From Artocarpus heterophyllus (taxonomy: Eukaryota > Streptophyta > Magnoliopsida > Rosales > Moraceae), in assembly GCA_025403435.1 (NCBI GenBank), contig CM046352.1, forward strand, positions 1,524,893-1,588,892: DNA of 64,000 bases, read 5' to 3'. Shown here piece by piece: positions 11,401 through 23,863 of this stretch. The notes below the pieces were generated by a model, which was not told the origin of the DNA, searched no databases, and was given only the letters and a program-made list of their open reading frames with translations. The position numbers and the translations under genes were made by a program. Each line of letters begins with the position of its first letter. The first letter of the stretch is position 1.

Positions 11401-14400
11401 TATATTGGATGACTACTTCGATGGCTACTACACAGAGGAGATGATAGAATCTCAGGTTTTATCTTAACCGATTTCCTGAAGATTTATTGTGAATCTCAAT
11501 CCAATTTATGAAATATTTCTTAAATATACTGGAAACCTAAATCTCACGCATGCAGAGGTTCTGAGCACGTTAATTACTCTTCAGTTATTTTGTCTCTTAT
11601 GTCAGGTGGACCAACTTGTCTTTGAGGAGTTGATGCGGGAAAGGTTTCCAAAATTGGGTTTGTATATCTTTTTTCTTTTACCTCCTTTTTCTGTTCTTTT
11701 TATTACATGAAACGTTGTAGGTAATATTGTTCTTTTTTGCTTCACTTCTGTTGCAGTTAATCATCTAGATTACTTGGGAGTGCAGGTGGCATGGATTTCT
11801 GGACCTTGGTTTCTTTCCATTTTTGTGAATATGCTTCCTTGGGAAAGTGGTGAGGATTGTTCGCCTAGTTTTCCTCTATATTAAATTTCATTCTTGTAAA
11901 TCACGTTTACTCTCATTGCTTTCTCAATCTTCAGTTCTCCGGGTCTGGGATGTGCTTCTATATGATGGGAACCGTGTTATGCTATTTCGGACAGCACTGG
12001 CATTGATGGAGTTATATGGTACTCTTTTATAGGATTGAGCGCACATGGAAAGTTCGATATATTTTGGCCCCAATGGTATTAAAAGCAACACAATCTTAAT
12101 CTTGTCATTGTATATATTCATGCAGGCCCTGCATTGGTTACAACTAAAGATGCGGGAGATGCTACTACTTTGTTGCAGTCCCTGGCAGGTTCGACATTTG
12201 ATAGCAGCCAACTGGTTTTAAGTGCTTGCATGGGTTTTCTGTCTGTAACTGAATCCAGGTTGCAAGAGTTAAGAGAAAGGCATCGCCCGGCTGTACTAGA
12301 AGTAGTTGAGGAAAGATCAAAAAACAGTCGTGTTTGGAAGGATTCCAAAGGGCTTGCCACTAAGCTGTATAGTTTTAAGCATGATCCCGGATCACTGATA
12401 GAAGAGAAAAAGACTACCGAAGGAAGTGAGAAGCTTGCAAAGGGAGATAAACCTCATGTACAACCTCATTCCTCTAATGTCAATGATTTGCTTGATCTCC
12501 TAGCTGTAGATCCAGAAGTAGATTCTTTACCGGATCTTCAAGAACAGGTAGCAATCACCTCTCATCTTCTTGATATTCCTTTGCTTTGAAGTCTGCATAG
12601 GCGGAACTTTCATCATTGGCATTGTTAATTTGGAAGTTTGATGATGACTGAGGTTTTCCTTATCATTTCTAATATTGTCATTGTCCCCTTTCCTTCTCAT
12701 CTATAAACCCTTGGCATAGCATATCTGATGAAGTATCATGCTTATAGTTTTGTCACATTACCCTGATTAAACTTTCCAGCTATGTTTTTGATAATAAAAA
12801 TAGGAAAATCTCAGTTATGGTTACTTGGTGTCAGTTGACAAAAAGAATGCAATTCTTAACCCCTTTTAAAGTGAATCATAATTTAAAACCCTTGTGCAGG
12901 TTGTATGGTTGAAGGTTGAGCTATGCAGGTTGTTGGAGGAGAAAAGATCTGCTGTACTCAGGTTAGTTCCTATGTTAGAATTTAAGCATTTCCATATGAG
13001 GATTTCAGGCAATAGTTTTCCCTTTCCATGTTGATGAAGATGAAGAAAGGAACACACTTTCCTCTCACAATAAGCTCCCATCATTGGCTGAAATCCTTGC
13101 ACCGTATGCTTGCTTCATCCGCAATGTCTCAATATGCTGAAGTAAATTTAGTGGATAAGTTAAAACTCTTTTTGATTTTTTTTTATTATCTTTCACATAT
13201 TATATTCGATTTGTTCTCTCTTTGCCATTACAAAAATGCGGTTTTCATGCTCCTCTCTTCTATGAAGAAGCCCTCTTACCGTATCTTCAAGCAAAAGAAA
13301 AAAAAATACACATATATGTACATGTACATATTTGTATTGGACAGATCATTGTCTTATTGCCTTTAACTATCAGAAGGTGTCTAGAAACCTCCATGGGTGA
13401 TTAGTGGCATTGAGTTTTTACATGTGAAAATTTCATTCTTCTTTTCTAGAAAAATTAATTTAATCTTTGTGTCTGATTTCTTCTTCCAGAGCTGAGGAGT
13501 TGGAGACAGCACTCATAGAGATGGTCATGCAAGATAACCGACGACAATTGAGTGCAAGGGTATTTCTAGCACTGTTTTAGCCAGCTGTCCTTGCTCTGTT
13601 ATGTCTGCAAAATCAATGTTGAGGAATATTTTTGCTATTGTAGTTTCAAAATAACGAGATGTATTGTGGCTTTCTCACAGTCCTATCTAAACTCTTACAG
13701 TTTCTTAACATGGGCTAAATTACATGTTGGTAAATTGGTATTTTCTACATGTCAAGCTTTCATATCCTAGTAGTGTTGCATTCTTTCTTCTTTAAGTGAT
13801 GTTTAGTCTATTATTACATTAACTCATTGAAGCACAAATTCCCTAAACTAGGTAACAATCATCTTTTCATCCTACTTCAATGTTATTCCTATTTTAACTT
13901 TTATGCTTTAAGTTTGGCGTTCTCTTACACTTCTGTAGGTTGAGCAATTGGAGCAAGAGGTGGCCAGACTACAACAAGCCCTTGCCGATAAGAAAGAACA
14001 AGAAGCTGCAATGCTAAAGGTTTTACTTCCCTTCTCTAGTTTTTGGGACACATGACCTTTGCTGGGTGTTTTTCCATCCGGATTCATCTCATTTTACATG
14101 ACATAGGTGTTGATGCGGATTGAGCAAGAGCAGAAGGTCACTGAAGATGCTCGATTGAGTGCAGAGCAGGATGCAGCTGCTCAGAAATACGCAGTATATG
14201 TGCTTCAGGTTTCAGTTTGATTCAAGATTTTTTCATTATATGATATGATCACTGTTGAGCTCCTTTTGCCATTTCCTGATACCAGTCTTGGTCCATAGAT
14301 TGAATGTTATTGCTATTATATATTTGATACAGATTACAGTTTTGAGTATTTAAATGGGGATAAGGGAAAGTGGAGACCAGGAGGATCAAATAGGGGCAAA

Positions 14401-17400
14401 ATAAGAAGGGCCATCGAGAGTTGAAGGGGCTAGAGTGGGGATTGAGATTTGGAGTCAAGGAAAGGAGGGGGGAAGGACAGGGTTTAAGTAAGATTGATTG
14501 ATCGTGGTGTCTTGGAATGTAAGAGGGTTACGGTCTGGAACGAAGAGGGTTGTGATTAAGGATAATCTTAGAAAAATTGGACTGGATGTGGTAATAATAC
14601 AGGAAACAAAAAGGGAAATAATGAAGGAAAGAGTAGTTGGCGGTTTCTGGAAAGTTAGGTTTCGAAATTGGGTGTGTTTACCTTCAAATGGTAGGTCGGG
14701 TGGGATTCTAATGATGTGGGATATCAAAACCGTTCAAGTGGTAGGTACTTTCATTGAGTCTTTCTTGGTTTCAATAAAAATTCAAAGAGGGGATTTTGTG
14801 TGGTGGTTAACAGGTGTGTTTGGTCCAGTGTCATATAAGGATCGGAAATTCCTTTGGGATGAACTAGCAGGATTACAGATATTTTGTGGTGAAAATTGGG
14901 TGCTCGGAGTAGATTTTAATGTGGTTCGATTTTCTCATGAGAAATCTCCTCTGTCTAGACTTACAAGAAGCATGAGGGTGTTTGACAGTTTTATTCAGGA
15001 AGGGAATTTGAGAGATATTGTGCTGAGTAATGCAGAATTTACATGGTCTAATTTTAGAGTGGCTGAAGTGAAAAGTTGGCTGGTCCGGTTTTTGTTTAGT
15101 TCAGGTTGGGGGGATGAGTATCCAGAGGTGAAGCAATTGGTTGGGTGTAGAACTATCTCATGCCATTGTCCTATGACATTGGATGCTAACCCGGTGTCTT
15201 GGGGGCCTTGTCCATTCAGGTTCAAGAATATGTGGCTGGAACACCCTAGGTTTAAGGAATTTTGTAAGGACGAATGGAAGTCTGCAGAAGTGGCAGGATG
15301 GGAAGGGTATAAGTTTGTTGAGAAGTCAAGAAAGTTGAAAATGGCTACGAAGGAATGGAATACAGAGGTGTTTTGGTGATGTGAGGTTGATCAAAAGTGA
15401 GATTTTAGCAAAGATTGATGCTTTAGATAGGAAAGAGGAAATTAGGGGACTAAACAAAGAGGAAAGGAATGAGAGAAGTGCCTTGAGGAACTCGTTTGAA
15501 GAGGTAATTTATAAAGAAGCGGTTTCATGGAGACAAAAAATGAGAAGCAGGTGGGTGAAGGAATGGGATGCAAACTCAAAACTGTTTCACAATGTGGTCA
15601 ACAATTGGAGGAATAAGAGTGTAATTTCTAGGCTTGAAACAGAGGAAGGTGAGATGATAGAAAATGTTGAGGATGTGGCTACGGAATTAATTGCATATTA
15701 TGAAAAGTTATATAAGGAGGATACAACGAGTCAGTGGTCTTTTGAAGATTTGGAGTGGAAACCAATTTGGGCAGAAAGAGCAGTTTGGTTGGAGAGGCCT
15801 TTTGAGGAAAAAGAGGTCGGTAAGGCAGTTTTCTCTTGTGAGATTAGTGAGTCACCGGGTCCTGATGGTTTTTCAATGGGAATTTTCCAAAAGTGTTGGG
15901 ATTTGGTGAAAGGAGAATTGCTAAAAGTGATGGGGGAATTCTTTACTAAGTGTATTGTGAATTGAAACGCCAGCCATACTTTTATTTGCCTAATTCAAAA
16001 AAACAAGGATTCAAGAAAAGTGAAGGATTTTAGACCTATAAGTTTAGTTTCAAGCGTGTACAAGATAATCGCAAAGGTGTTGGCAAATTGGTTGAAGGAA
16101 GTTTTGGGGGAGACAATTTCGAAGAGTCAAAGTGCTTTTATTAAGGGTAGACAAATCTTCGATAGTGTTCTGGTGGCGAATGAAGTTGTGGAAGAATATA
16201 GAGCTGAGGGTAAGGTAGGTTTGGTCTTCAAGATAGACTTCGAGATAGCTTACGACCATGTGAATTGGAATTTTTTGAAGCAAGTGTTGAAGAGAGAGGG
16301 TTTTGGTCAAAGATGGATTAAGTGGATGATGGTGTGTATAAGCTCTACTAATTTCTCCATCTTGATTAACGGGAGACTGAGAGATAGATTTGATGCCTCA
16401 AGAGGTTTAAGACAAGGAGACCCGTTGTCTCCTTTCCTTTTCACCTTAGTGGTCGATGAGTTGAGTAGGTTGATGGAGAGGGCGGGAGAGTTGGACTTAG
16501 TCAAGGGTTTTAGAGTTGGAAGAGATAATATCCAGGTATCCCACTTACAATTTGATAATGACACCATTTTTTCTTAAGCCATCAAAAAAAAACTTTCAAA
16601 ATTTGACAACAATTTGAAGTTTTTTTTTCAAAATGTTTCGGTTTGAGAATTAATATATGGGGAAAAGTATGTTGAATGGGATCAATTTGGAGGATGAATT
16701 GATTCAAGGTTTGGCTCAGGAATTGGGTTGTGAGGTGGGGTCTTGGTCTATGAGGAATTTGGGGTTACAACTAGGGAGTAATCCTATTTCGAAGGAATTC
16801 TGGAATCTGGCGCTGGAAAAGATTTCAAAAAAGTTGGATGGATGGAAAAAAGGGTTTTTTCTAGGGGAGGTAGACTTACTCTTATACAGTCAGTCTTGTC
16901 TAGCGTTTCGATATTTTTCCTCTCCCTTTTTAAAATTCCAGTGGGTGTGGTGAAGGAGATTGAAGCTCGAATGAGATGGTTTTGTGGGATGGTTTGTATC
17001 ATAGAGATTGAGAATTAAACAATTATCTTATTCACTCTTTCAATATATTACAGCAGCTTCTTATAGGCCAAGAACAAGAACAACGCAAAAGGAAACTGCA
17101 TATAATTAGTAACCTAATCAAATCAGCCTATATATAGTACAAAATCATAAAGATATACATTGACTAAATCAAGAAATTATTCCTAGAATCACTCAATATT
17201 CTCCGACACTCCCCCTCAAGTTGGAGAATAGATGTTTTCTATTCCCAGCTTGCTGATAATTCTCTGAAATGTGTGGTTGGGTCATCCTTTTGTTAGTACA
17301 TCTGCTAATTGTCCTCCTGTAGAGACATATGGAGTGCATATTAGTCCACTATCAAGCTTTTCTTTTATGAAGTGTCGATCGATATCAACGTGTTTGGTGC

Positions 17401-20400
17401 GATCATGTTGTACTGGATTATGCGCAATATTGATGGCTGATTTGTTGTCACAATACAACTTCATCGGCTTTTCAACTGAAATTCCAAGATATTTTAGAAT
17501 TATTCCCAATCATAACAATTCACAAATTCCTAGAGCCATGGCATGAAACTCTGCCTCTGCACTTGATCTTGCAACTACTGTCTGCTTTTTGCTCTTCTAT
17601 GTGACCATGTTTCCACCCAGGAATGTACAATAACCTGAAGTTGATCTCCTATCTGAAACTGATCCCGCATAGTCTGAATCCATGTACACTTCTAAGTTCA
17701 TACTAGCCCCCTTCTTGAAGAGTAATCCTCGTCCGAGACTCGACTTCAAGTATTGAAGAATTCTGTTGATCGCTTGGAGATGGACTTCTTCCGGGTTTTG
17801 CATGTATTGACTCACAATCCTGACGGCATAAGCTATATCAGGTCTTGTATGCGAAAGATAGATTAACTTTCTGACAAGTCTCTGGTTCATTCCTCTGTCT
17901 ACCGGTTCATCATCAACAGCTTCTCCGAGCTTGTGTTTCGGCTCAATGGATGTTTCAATTGGTCTGCAACCTATTTTTCCTCTCTCCTTCAACAAGTTGA
18001 TCGCATATTTTTGTTGTGAAATGAAGACTCCTTCCTTTGAATGGGCAACTTCGATTCCTAGGAAGTACTTTAGCCTGCCAAGATCCTTCATCTCGAATTC
18101 CTTGGATAACTTAGCCTTAAGTACCTCTCTCTCCTTTTGGTCATTCCCAGTGACAACGATGTCATCTACATATACAATAAGTGCTGTAACTCCCCCTGAA
18201 GCAGAAAACTTTATGAATAGAGTGTGATCACCTTGGCTCTGTTTGTATCCCATTGTTAACATTGCTCTTGTAAATCTGCCGAACCATACTCTCGGTGACT
18301 GCTTGAGTCCATATAACGCCTTTTTCAATTTGCACACCATATTTTCTCTACCGGTACTAAATCCCGGTGGGGTCTCCATATAGATTTCTTCTTTGAGATC
18401 TCCATGCAGGAATGCATTCTTGACGTCGAACTGCTACAAAGTCCACTCAAAATTAGCTGCTAAAGACAACAAAACTCTTACTGTATTCATTTTTGCCACT
18501 GGGGCAAAAGTTTCTTAATAGTCCACTCCAAAGGTCTGAATATAGCCCTTTGCCACCAGTCTCGTTTTGTACCGCTCAAGAGTCCCATCTACATTGTACT
18601 TTACGGAGAACACCCATTGCACCCTACTAGTTTTTTTCCTTTCGGCAGCTCAACCACTTCCCACGTTCTGTTCTCAAGTGCGTCCATTTCAACTGTCATA
18701 GCATGTTTCCATTTCTCACTGCTTAATGCCTCAGATAATGTTTTGGGAATGGTTACTGTATCTAAGTGGACAAGAAAGAAAGGTCTTATGTGTGGTAGAT
18801 AATTTGTCAAAGGAGACAAAGTGTGAGAGTGGATGTTCTATGCACTGTCGGGTACTTTTTCTGTAATACCCGAGAATTTCTAACGCATTAAAAATGCATT
18901 AAGTTAAAGATTCTATTAAGACAAAAAATACAGTTTAAGGAAAAATACTATATAATAATATGAAAAACTATACAGTATAAGAGTAATGCAGTATAAGAAT
19001 TGGACTGTTCAAGGTCATGCAATACAGAAATTAGACTGTTCAAGTTAAAGCAGTGTAGAAAGAATACTGCTAAGTGAAAAAGTAGATACAAAAAATGTCA
19101 TATTTGGCCTTCAAAAGTGAACGAAAAGTAAGTCAAATATTTTTATATAGTCTAAGGATAGAAAGTACACTGATTTGGCCATGGCAGTACAAGAAAAATA
19201 CTACGCGACAAAAAATTACACTGCAAATTGTTGGGCCCCACAAAGTGGACACCCAACCAAATTTGATTGGGCCACCAAGCTTAGAAATGTGGCCCAATAG
19301 CATGATGCCACCAAGGGGGTATACTCATGGGTTACCATGAGTCATCAAAGTGGATAAGAAGCATTAAATGCTACTTATCAAAAAAAAATTTCTTTTCCTT
19401 CTTCCTCCCATATTCGGCTTTCATAGTTAGACCTCTCAAGAAATTTTCTCAACCCATACTTTGCAAAAACAACCCCAAAACAAGTTTTCGAAGCAAGCTC
19501 AAGGATTTTTCACAAGATTTAAGGTAAAATCCTAAACTTTTTAGCAAGTTTTCAAGGGATTTTTCATGGGTTAAGGAAGAAATTAATTCATGATGTTTTT
19601 GCATGAAAATGAAGCCCAGGAAAGAGTTCAAGGGGCCTTGGAAGGCTAGAAAACAAAAGAGTACTATTTAGGTAAGTTTTGAATTTCAAAGTCTTCCTTA
19701 AAAATTTTTGTCCTCGAAAATTAGTACCTTCATAGGTAGTTCATCTTCCTTATCCTCTTTTTCTTTCTTAACATGCTTCCTTGGTCACTACTTTCTCACT
19801 AAAATTGAGCCTCCATCTTGAAACTTGAACAATTTTCATCACGTTCGTGACATATTCCTTTAAATTGTACACTACACTTCTGCTACGCAACTTTGATCTT
19901 TCAGTGTTCGTGCGCAATTTCCATTCATTTAAAGGTTTAACATTCTACCATTGAATGCTATTCTTGAAAATAGGGTTTATTTTCATTCTAATCTCATCAT
20001 TTCTATCTAAAGATCAGGGTCATCCGACCACAAAATCCATAATTTTCGGTTCTATATTCATTCTAGAATGACATTTTGCCGTAATTTTTCTCATAACGTA
20101 TAGATCTCCAGCTTCCATCCTCCTATCTGTGAGGTTTTCGCTGACATACTTGACATCATTGTCCTAATTGTGGTTCCCATCTAGGCAGTTACAAGTTCAT
20201 TCGCATGTTTCAGCTCAGCTAAGGAGTGCTTAAGCTCGATAAAATCGCATAGTTAGTCATCTAACATCTGGTTGCCCTCAGGCACTCTCATTCCATAGGA
20301 CACCGAAAATCACTTTCGGACATCGATTATTCCGTTATCTTGATCTACTCTACTCATTCCACGTATAATCAATACCGAACGACTTCTAACGGAGCAAAAT

Positions 20401-22954
20401 TTGCTCATACGGAGACACCATTGTGCGCATAAACATCATAACGTGTCATGAGCTCATCTTCTTGATTTTTGAGCAGTCGGCCATCTATTGACCACCATTG
20501 ACCACATTTGATCATCATTGACTTGATATCGCTAATGGACGATAACCACCATCGACTAGCAGTGACATTCTAACATATAACATTACATTCACCCTTTGAC
20601 GTTTACCTTCTCGTTGCTCATGCGGAAGTGCCGTCACTAAGGGCTATATCCGGCATAAACACGTAACTATAAAATACTAACTTTTCTTTCTACTCTACTT
20701 AACTTACTTACTGGAGCTATGGTGTAGCGGACATATGACAGCGCGAGATGGGATGGCAGGATACCTCTTTGATACCACCTGTGACGACCCGCCTTTTCGA
20801 GCAGTCACTTTACTTACCTAAACATCGTTCTTGAACAATAATCTTACTTAGTAAGAAAAATATTGAATTATTTTTTTTTTCTTTAAACAATCTTTAAAAC
20901 GTTCTTTAAAACTGATGCGACTTCTGTCGCAATCTAAGTTGAGATCTCGCTCAACACTTGCCTTTAAAACTATTTCAAATCGTTCTTTAAAACTTTTTAA
21001 GAAATATTTATTGAATCATTGATTAATACTTAACTTTATAAGAAAATAAAACATTTTGTAAATATATCGTAAAACCACAAAAACAGGGTTTGCATTCTTT
21101 TCTTGAGAAAGTGAGATGGAAAGTATGAGATGGTAGTCGAGTGAGGTTTTGGGAAGACAATTGGTTTGGTGATTTGCCTTGGCAGTCACCTTTCCAAGAC
21201 TCTATAGTCTAGTGAGGGAGAAAGATCCGAAAATCCAAGATATTTTGGTGTGTGAGGGGGGCTCCTATTACAATTGGAACTGTAGATTTCGGAGGAGCCT
21301 AAATGACAGAGAGTGTGAGGATTTTGTGGAACTTCTTAAACCCATACAGAATTCTTTTCCAAATCCGAGGCTGTCTTATTCTCGAATTTGGGCAGCCGAT
21401 TCAAATGGTTTTTCCAGTAATTCCTTCTTTCAGTCCTTGATTCAGTGTCCAAATATTTCTCCTTTTCACCCTTTTGAATTCATTTGGAAATCATGAGCTT
21501 CTATTCGGATTAAGGTTTTTACTTGGTTATTCACTCAGAAGAAAATGAATACCTGTGATTTGGTGCAAAAGAAACATCCTAATATGGCTTTGTCTCCTAG
21601 TTGGTGTGTTATGTGCGGAGAGAATGAAGAAACAATTGATCATATATTCGTCCACTGCAAGTTGGCTGGTAAATTATGGGATAAACTTTTTGGAGCTGCT
21701 TCACTTTCATGGGTCCATCCTGTTCAAAGTAAAGGCAATTTTGATAGAGGACTTATTTGGCTTTAGTAGAGGAAAGAGAAGTAAAACAATGTGGAAAGCC
21801 ATGGTTATAGCTATACTTTGGGTGGTGTCGCTAGAAAGAAATCAGAGGATTTTTGAAGAAAAGGAGTTGCCTTTTGAAGATTTATTTGAAAAAGCAAAAT
21901 TTCTGGCATCTCTTTGGGTGTCCACAGACAAAGCTTTCAAAGATTTTCCTTTATCTTTGATTTTGCTTTGTTGGCAGGATGTAGTTAGTTTGAAGGGCCT
22001 TGGTTTTCTTCTGGTCTGGTTTTCAGAGTAGTTGTGGTTGTTCTAGCATGTTTTGTTAGTCTTTGAGTCATTTGTTGTCTTTTGGTTCTGTTTTTTGTAA
22101 TTCTGATGGATCTCTCATCCATCTTTTTTTGGTTCTTTATCATTTAAAAAATGAAATGTTGTTTCTTATCAAAAAAAGAAAAAAAAAATTTGATGTCGTG
22201 TGTGTTTTTCAAGTTAACGGTGTTGTGCAGGAAAAATATGAGAAGGCTATGACTTCACTTGCTGAGATGGAGAAGAGGGTGGTTATGGCAGAGTCAATGT
22301 TGGAGGCTACACTACAATACCAATCTGGCCAAGTTAAGGCACAGTCTTCGCCACGGTAATCTATAATTTCTTTTGAGTTGATGTAAGAAAGTTCGTATAA
22401 AAAAGTAGCGGCTGACTTCTTTTCTCCATTAGAAAATTAACCAAGGTAATGTCCTTTCCAGGACTGCATTTCACGCCAGACAATCAATAAACAGATGTTT
22501 CTCTTTGATATTGTGATGATCCTTACAAAGTGGTCTGCTGACCGTATACTTCTATATTTTTTCTTTTTTTGCCTGTTAGCTTACCATGGTAATGTCCTTT
22601 CTAGGACTGCACATAATGAAGGATCAACTCAGGAGAGCACAAGAAAGACGGGTCTTTTGCCTTTTGGACTTGGTTGGCGTGACAGAAATAAGGTATGTTT
22701 CCTTAAGATTTACCTTCTTAATCTCTTAATGCCTAATATATTGCTTGCAAAGCTCGTCACTTTATACCGACTTCGAATAACCTATCATCATTGACATTCA
22801 AATGCTGCAATAAAGTCTGTAAAGCTTGTCAATATATAAACTTTTTTTTTTTTTTTTGTCACAGGGCAAACCAGCTAATACCGGAGAGTCTGTTGAGGGT
22901 AAAACAACAAATGAGCAAATAGATATGGGCACCCAACAGACCAAAACAAGTTAA
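8410..22954 (+). CDS. TBC-domain Rab GTPase-activating protein with C-terminal coiled coil
   Basis: Spliced CDS of 18 exons: 8410-8456, 9164-9233, 9629-10426, 10504-10650, 10763-10876, 11074-11132, 11389-11455, 11606-11657, 11757-11849, 11935-12018, 12126-12547, 12900-12961, 13490-13559, 13939-14019, 14107-14208, 22231-22355, 22605-22692, 22865-22954. Phases agree; the product is 856 residues. The N-terminal third is acidic and low-complexity. The TBC domain begins near residue 295 (GGVPKDLRGEVWQAFVG). Both catalytic fingers are present: the Arg finger in IEKDIPR (R358) and the Gln finger in GYCQ (Q392), so RabGAP activity is expected from the dual-finger mechanism known for TBC proteins. Residues about 650-800 are Glu/Lys/Gln-rich and look coiled-coil. 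The tail PFGLGWRDRNKGK is typical of the plant subfamily. Intron 15 (14209-22230) is filled with transposons. The target Rab cannot be told. Confidence 0.88.
14498..16953 (+). pseudogene. LINE ORF2, endonuclease and reverse transcriptase part, broken
   Basis: The frame opens with an apurinic-endonuclease-type start (VVSWNVRGLRSG near 14501; IIQETK near 14595). It breaks at a stop at 15377-15379, resumes at 15381-15965, and resumes again at 16020-16577. Reverse transcriptase motifs are recognisable: KDFRPISLVSSVYKI, SQSAFIKGRQI, RGLRQGDPLSP. The catalytic motif normally reading FADD appears as FDND near 16548-16562 and the AYD block reads FEIAYDHV, so activity is lost. It ends where the copia LTR begins at 16995. 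Confidence 0.8.
16995..17208 (-). repeat. 3' LTR of the copia fragment (214 bp)
   Basis: On the minus strand it starts TGTCGGAGAATATTGAG directly after the polypurine tract and ends GATACA, giving TG...CA termini. A TATATATA-like box lies inside (minus strand, near 17130). Confidence 0.65.
17282..18819 (-). pseudogene. Copia pol remnant (RT and RNase H)
   Basis: The main open part is 18379-17597. The RNase H end (17509-17282) lies in another frame, past a break near 17595-17515, and the upstream piece (18819-18601) is separated by stops near 18590-18400. The RT active site YVDD is intact, but there is no continuous polyprotein. Confidence 0.75.
18862..21086. mobile_element. Composite of degenerate Ty3/gypsy fragments
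   Basis: At 18862 a plus-oriented gypsy-type LTR start is visible (TGTAATACCCGAGAATTTC). Further in, signals point to the minus strand. A tRNA-Met-type primer site (GGTGGTATCAAAG) reads from about 20790 to 20778 on the minus strand, directly after an LTR-like end (GGGTCGTCACA). Near 19720 the minus strand has TTTCGAGGACAAAAATTTTTAAGG, cf. the gypsy pre-polypurine segment of element C. No gag-pol frame survives. I interpret it as two gypsy remnants in opposite orientation; borders are approximate. Near 20480-20532 there are three W-box-type TTGAC words. Confidence 0.5.
21087..22031 (+). pseudogene. LINE ORF2 3' part, RT zinc-binding domain
   Basis: It contains RVRFWEDNWFGDLPW (around 21135), the usual segment before the zinc-binding domain of plant LINE reverse transcriptases. 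The CxxC...HxxxxC pattern WCVMCGENEETIDHIFVHC follows near 21602-21660. A frame change is needed near 21766. It is the missing half of the LINE that stops at 16994. Confidence 0.75.
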
Positions 22955-23152
22955 CAAGAGCCGTAAATCTGGTGGTGTAGAAGAGAGATGGCTTCACCAT
23001 GTTGCCTTAATTTATCATTGCTAACTTTCTTCTTGTAGATGTGCATACAACGTGGCTTAGGAAGCAAACAATTGGAACGATTTAGAACTCAAATTCTACT
23101 CCCCGGATTTTAGAAAATTCTTTTTGTAAATTTAATCAATTTATTTATTTGT

Positions 23153-23158
23153 AATAAA
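23153..23158 (+). terminator. Polyadenylation signal of the TBC gene
   Basis: AATAAA in a T/A-rich context about 200 bp after the TBC stop codon. The 3' UTR would be about 22955-23180. Confidence 0.5.
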
Positions 23159-23863
23159 GTGTACAAAAAATTATTCAACTGCTCTTTTTCTTTTTCTTGT
23201 TTTCCTCCTGTTGATGGATTTATAGCTACCTAATTATGCCATGCTTTTTGCAAATACCCTAAATCAGCTTGGTCATCTGAACACATTGGAAAGAGCAAAA
23301 ATTAGTGCCCATCTTGCCAGAGAGGTGTCATTGTCATCAACCTGTAGTGAGCTTGAAATATTGCCTTTAGGCATAACTTGAAATAGAAATCAGACTGATA
23401 ATTTAGCTTCCGTGTGTATATGAATGAGACATTATCATGTCTAAAGCATTCAGTTCTTGATAATTGAAATACACGACAGAGCAACATGACAGAAACCTCA
23501 AGGTAAAACTATGGAAAAGATAATCAATATAGCATAAAGAACACAAATTTATACAATGAAAAAACCACTACTAGCAAGATGGTATACCAGTCTAGATAAA
23601 GCCTTCTTGGTTTGGATATACATACAGGTACAAAGAGACTAAATTTTTCTTTGTAACAAAATGCACAAGCAAATGTGCTTATTATTGGAGAGATGATATG
23701 AAATTTGGCTTCTATGTCTCTGAGCTATGTATGTCATCATCCAACATAACCGGCATTTACTTTCCGTAAAGCACGGAATTCTATCCCAAGTCTTTGAACT
23801 CGCAATGAGTAAGAGAATAGCCTTGTCACCAGTCTCGCATAGTTTCATATCCACCATATGAAA

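Larger units (their letters stand above)
16995..18861 (-). mobile_element. Truncated Ty1/copia element nested in the LINE
   Basis: Read on the minus strand it holds, in order, part of the integrase-RT linker (18819-18601), reverse transcriptase (METPPGFSTG; IVYVDDIVVTGND, active-site YVDD), RNase H (DSDYAGSVSDRRSTSGY; YCDNKSAINIAHNP), a purine-rich tract (CTTGAGGGGGAG at about 17209-17221) and a 214-bp 3' LTR. The 5' LTR, gag, protease and most of the integrase are missing. The truncation joins the gypsy LTR start at 18862. Confidence 0.8.
14360..22188 (+). mobile_element. Degenerate LINE (L1-type) in TBC intron 15, split by nested LTR elements
   Basis: The 5' part (about 14360-16994) encodes endonuclease and reverse transcriptase. 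The 3' part (21087-22188) encodes the zinc-binding RT tail and ends in a poly-A tract (about 22171-22188). Both parts run in the gene's sense strand. The middle (16995-21086) is foreign LTR-retrotransposon sequence inserted later. The exact 5' end is not visible, no ORF1 was found, and no clear target-site duplication could be fixed, so the copy is probably 5'-truncated. Confidence 0.75.
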
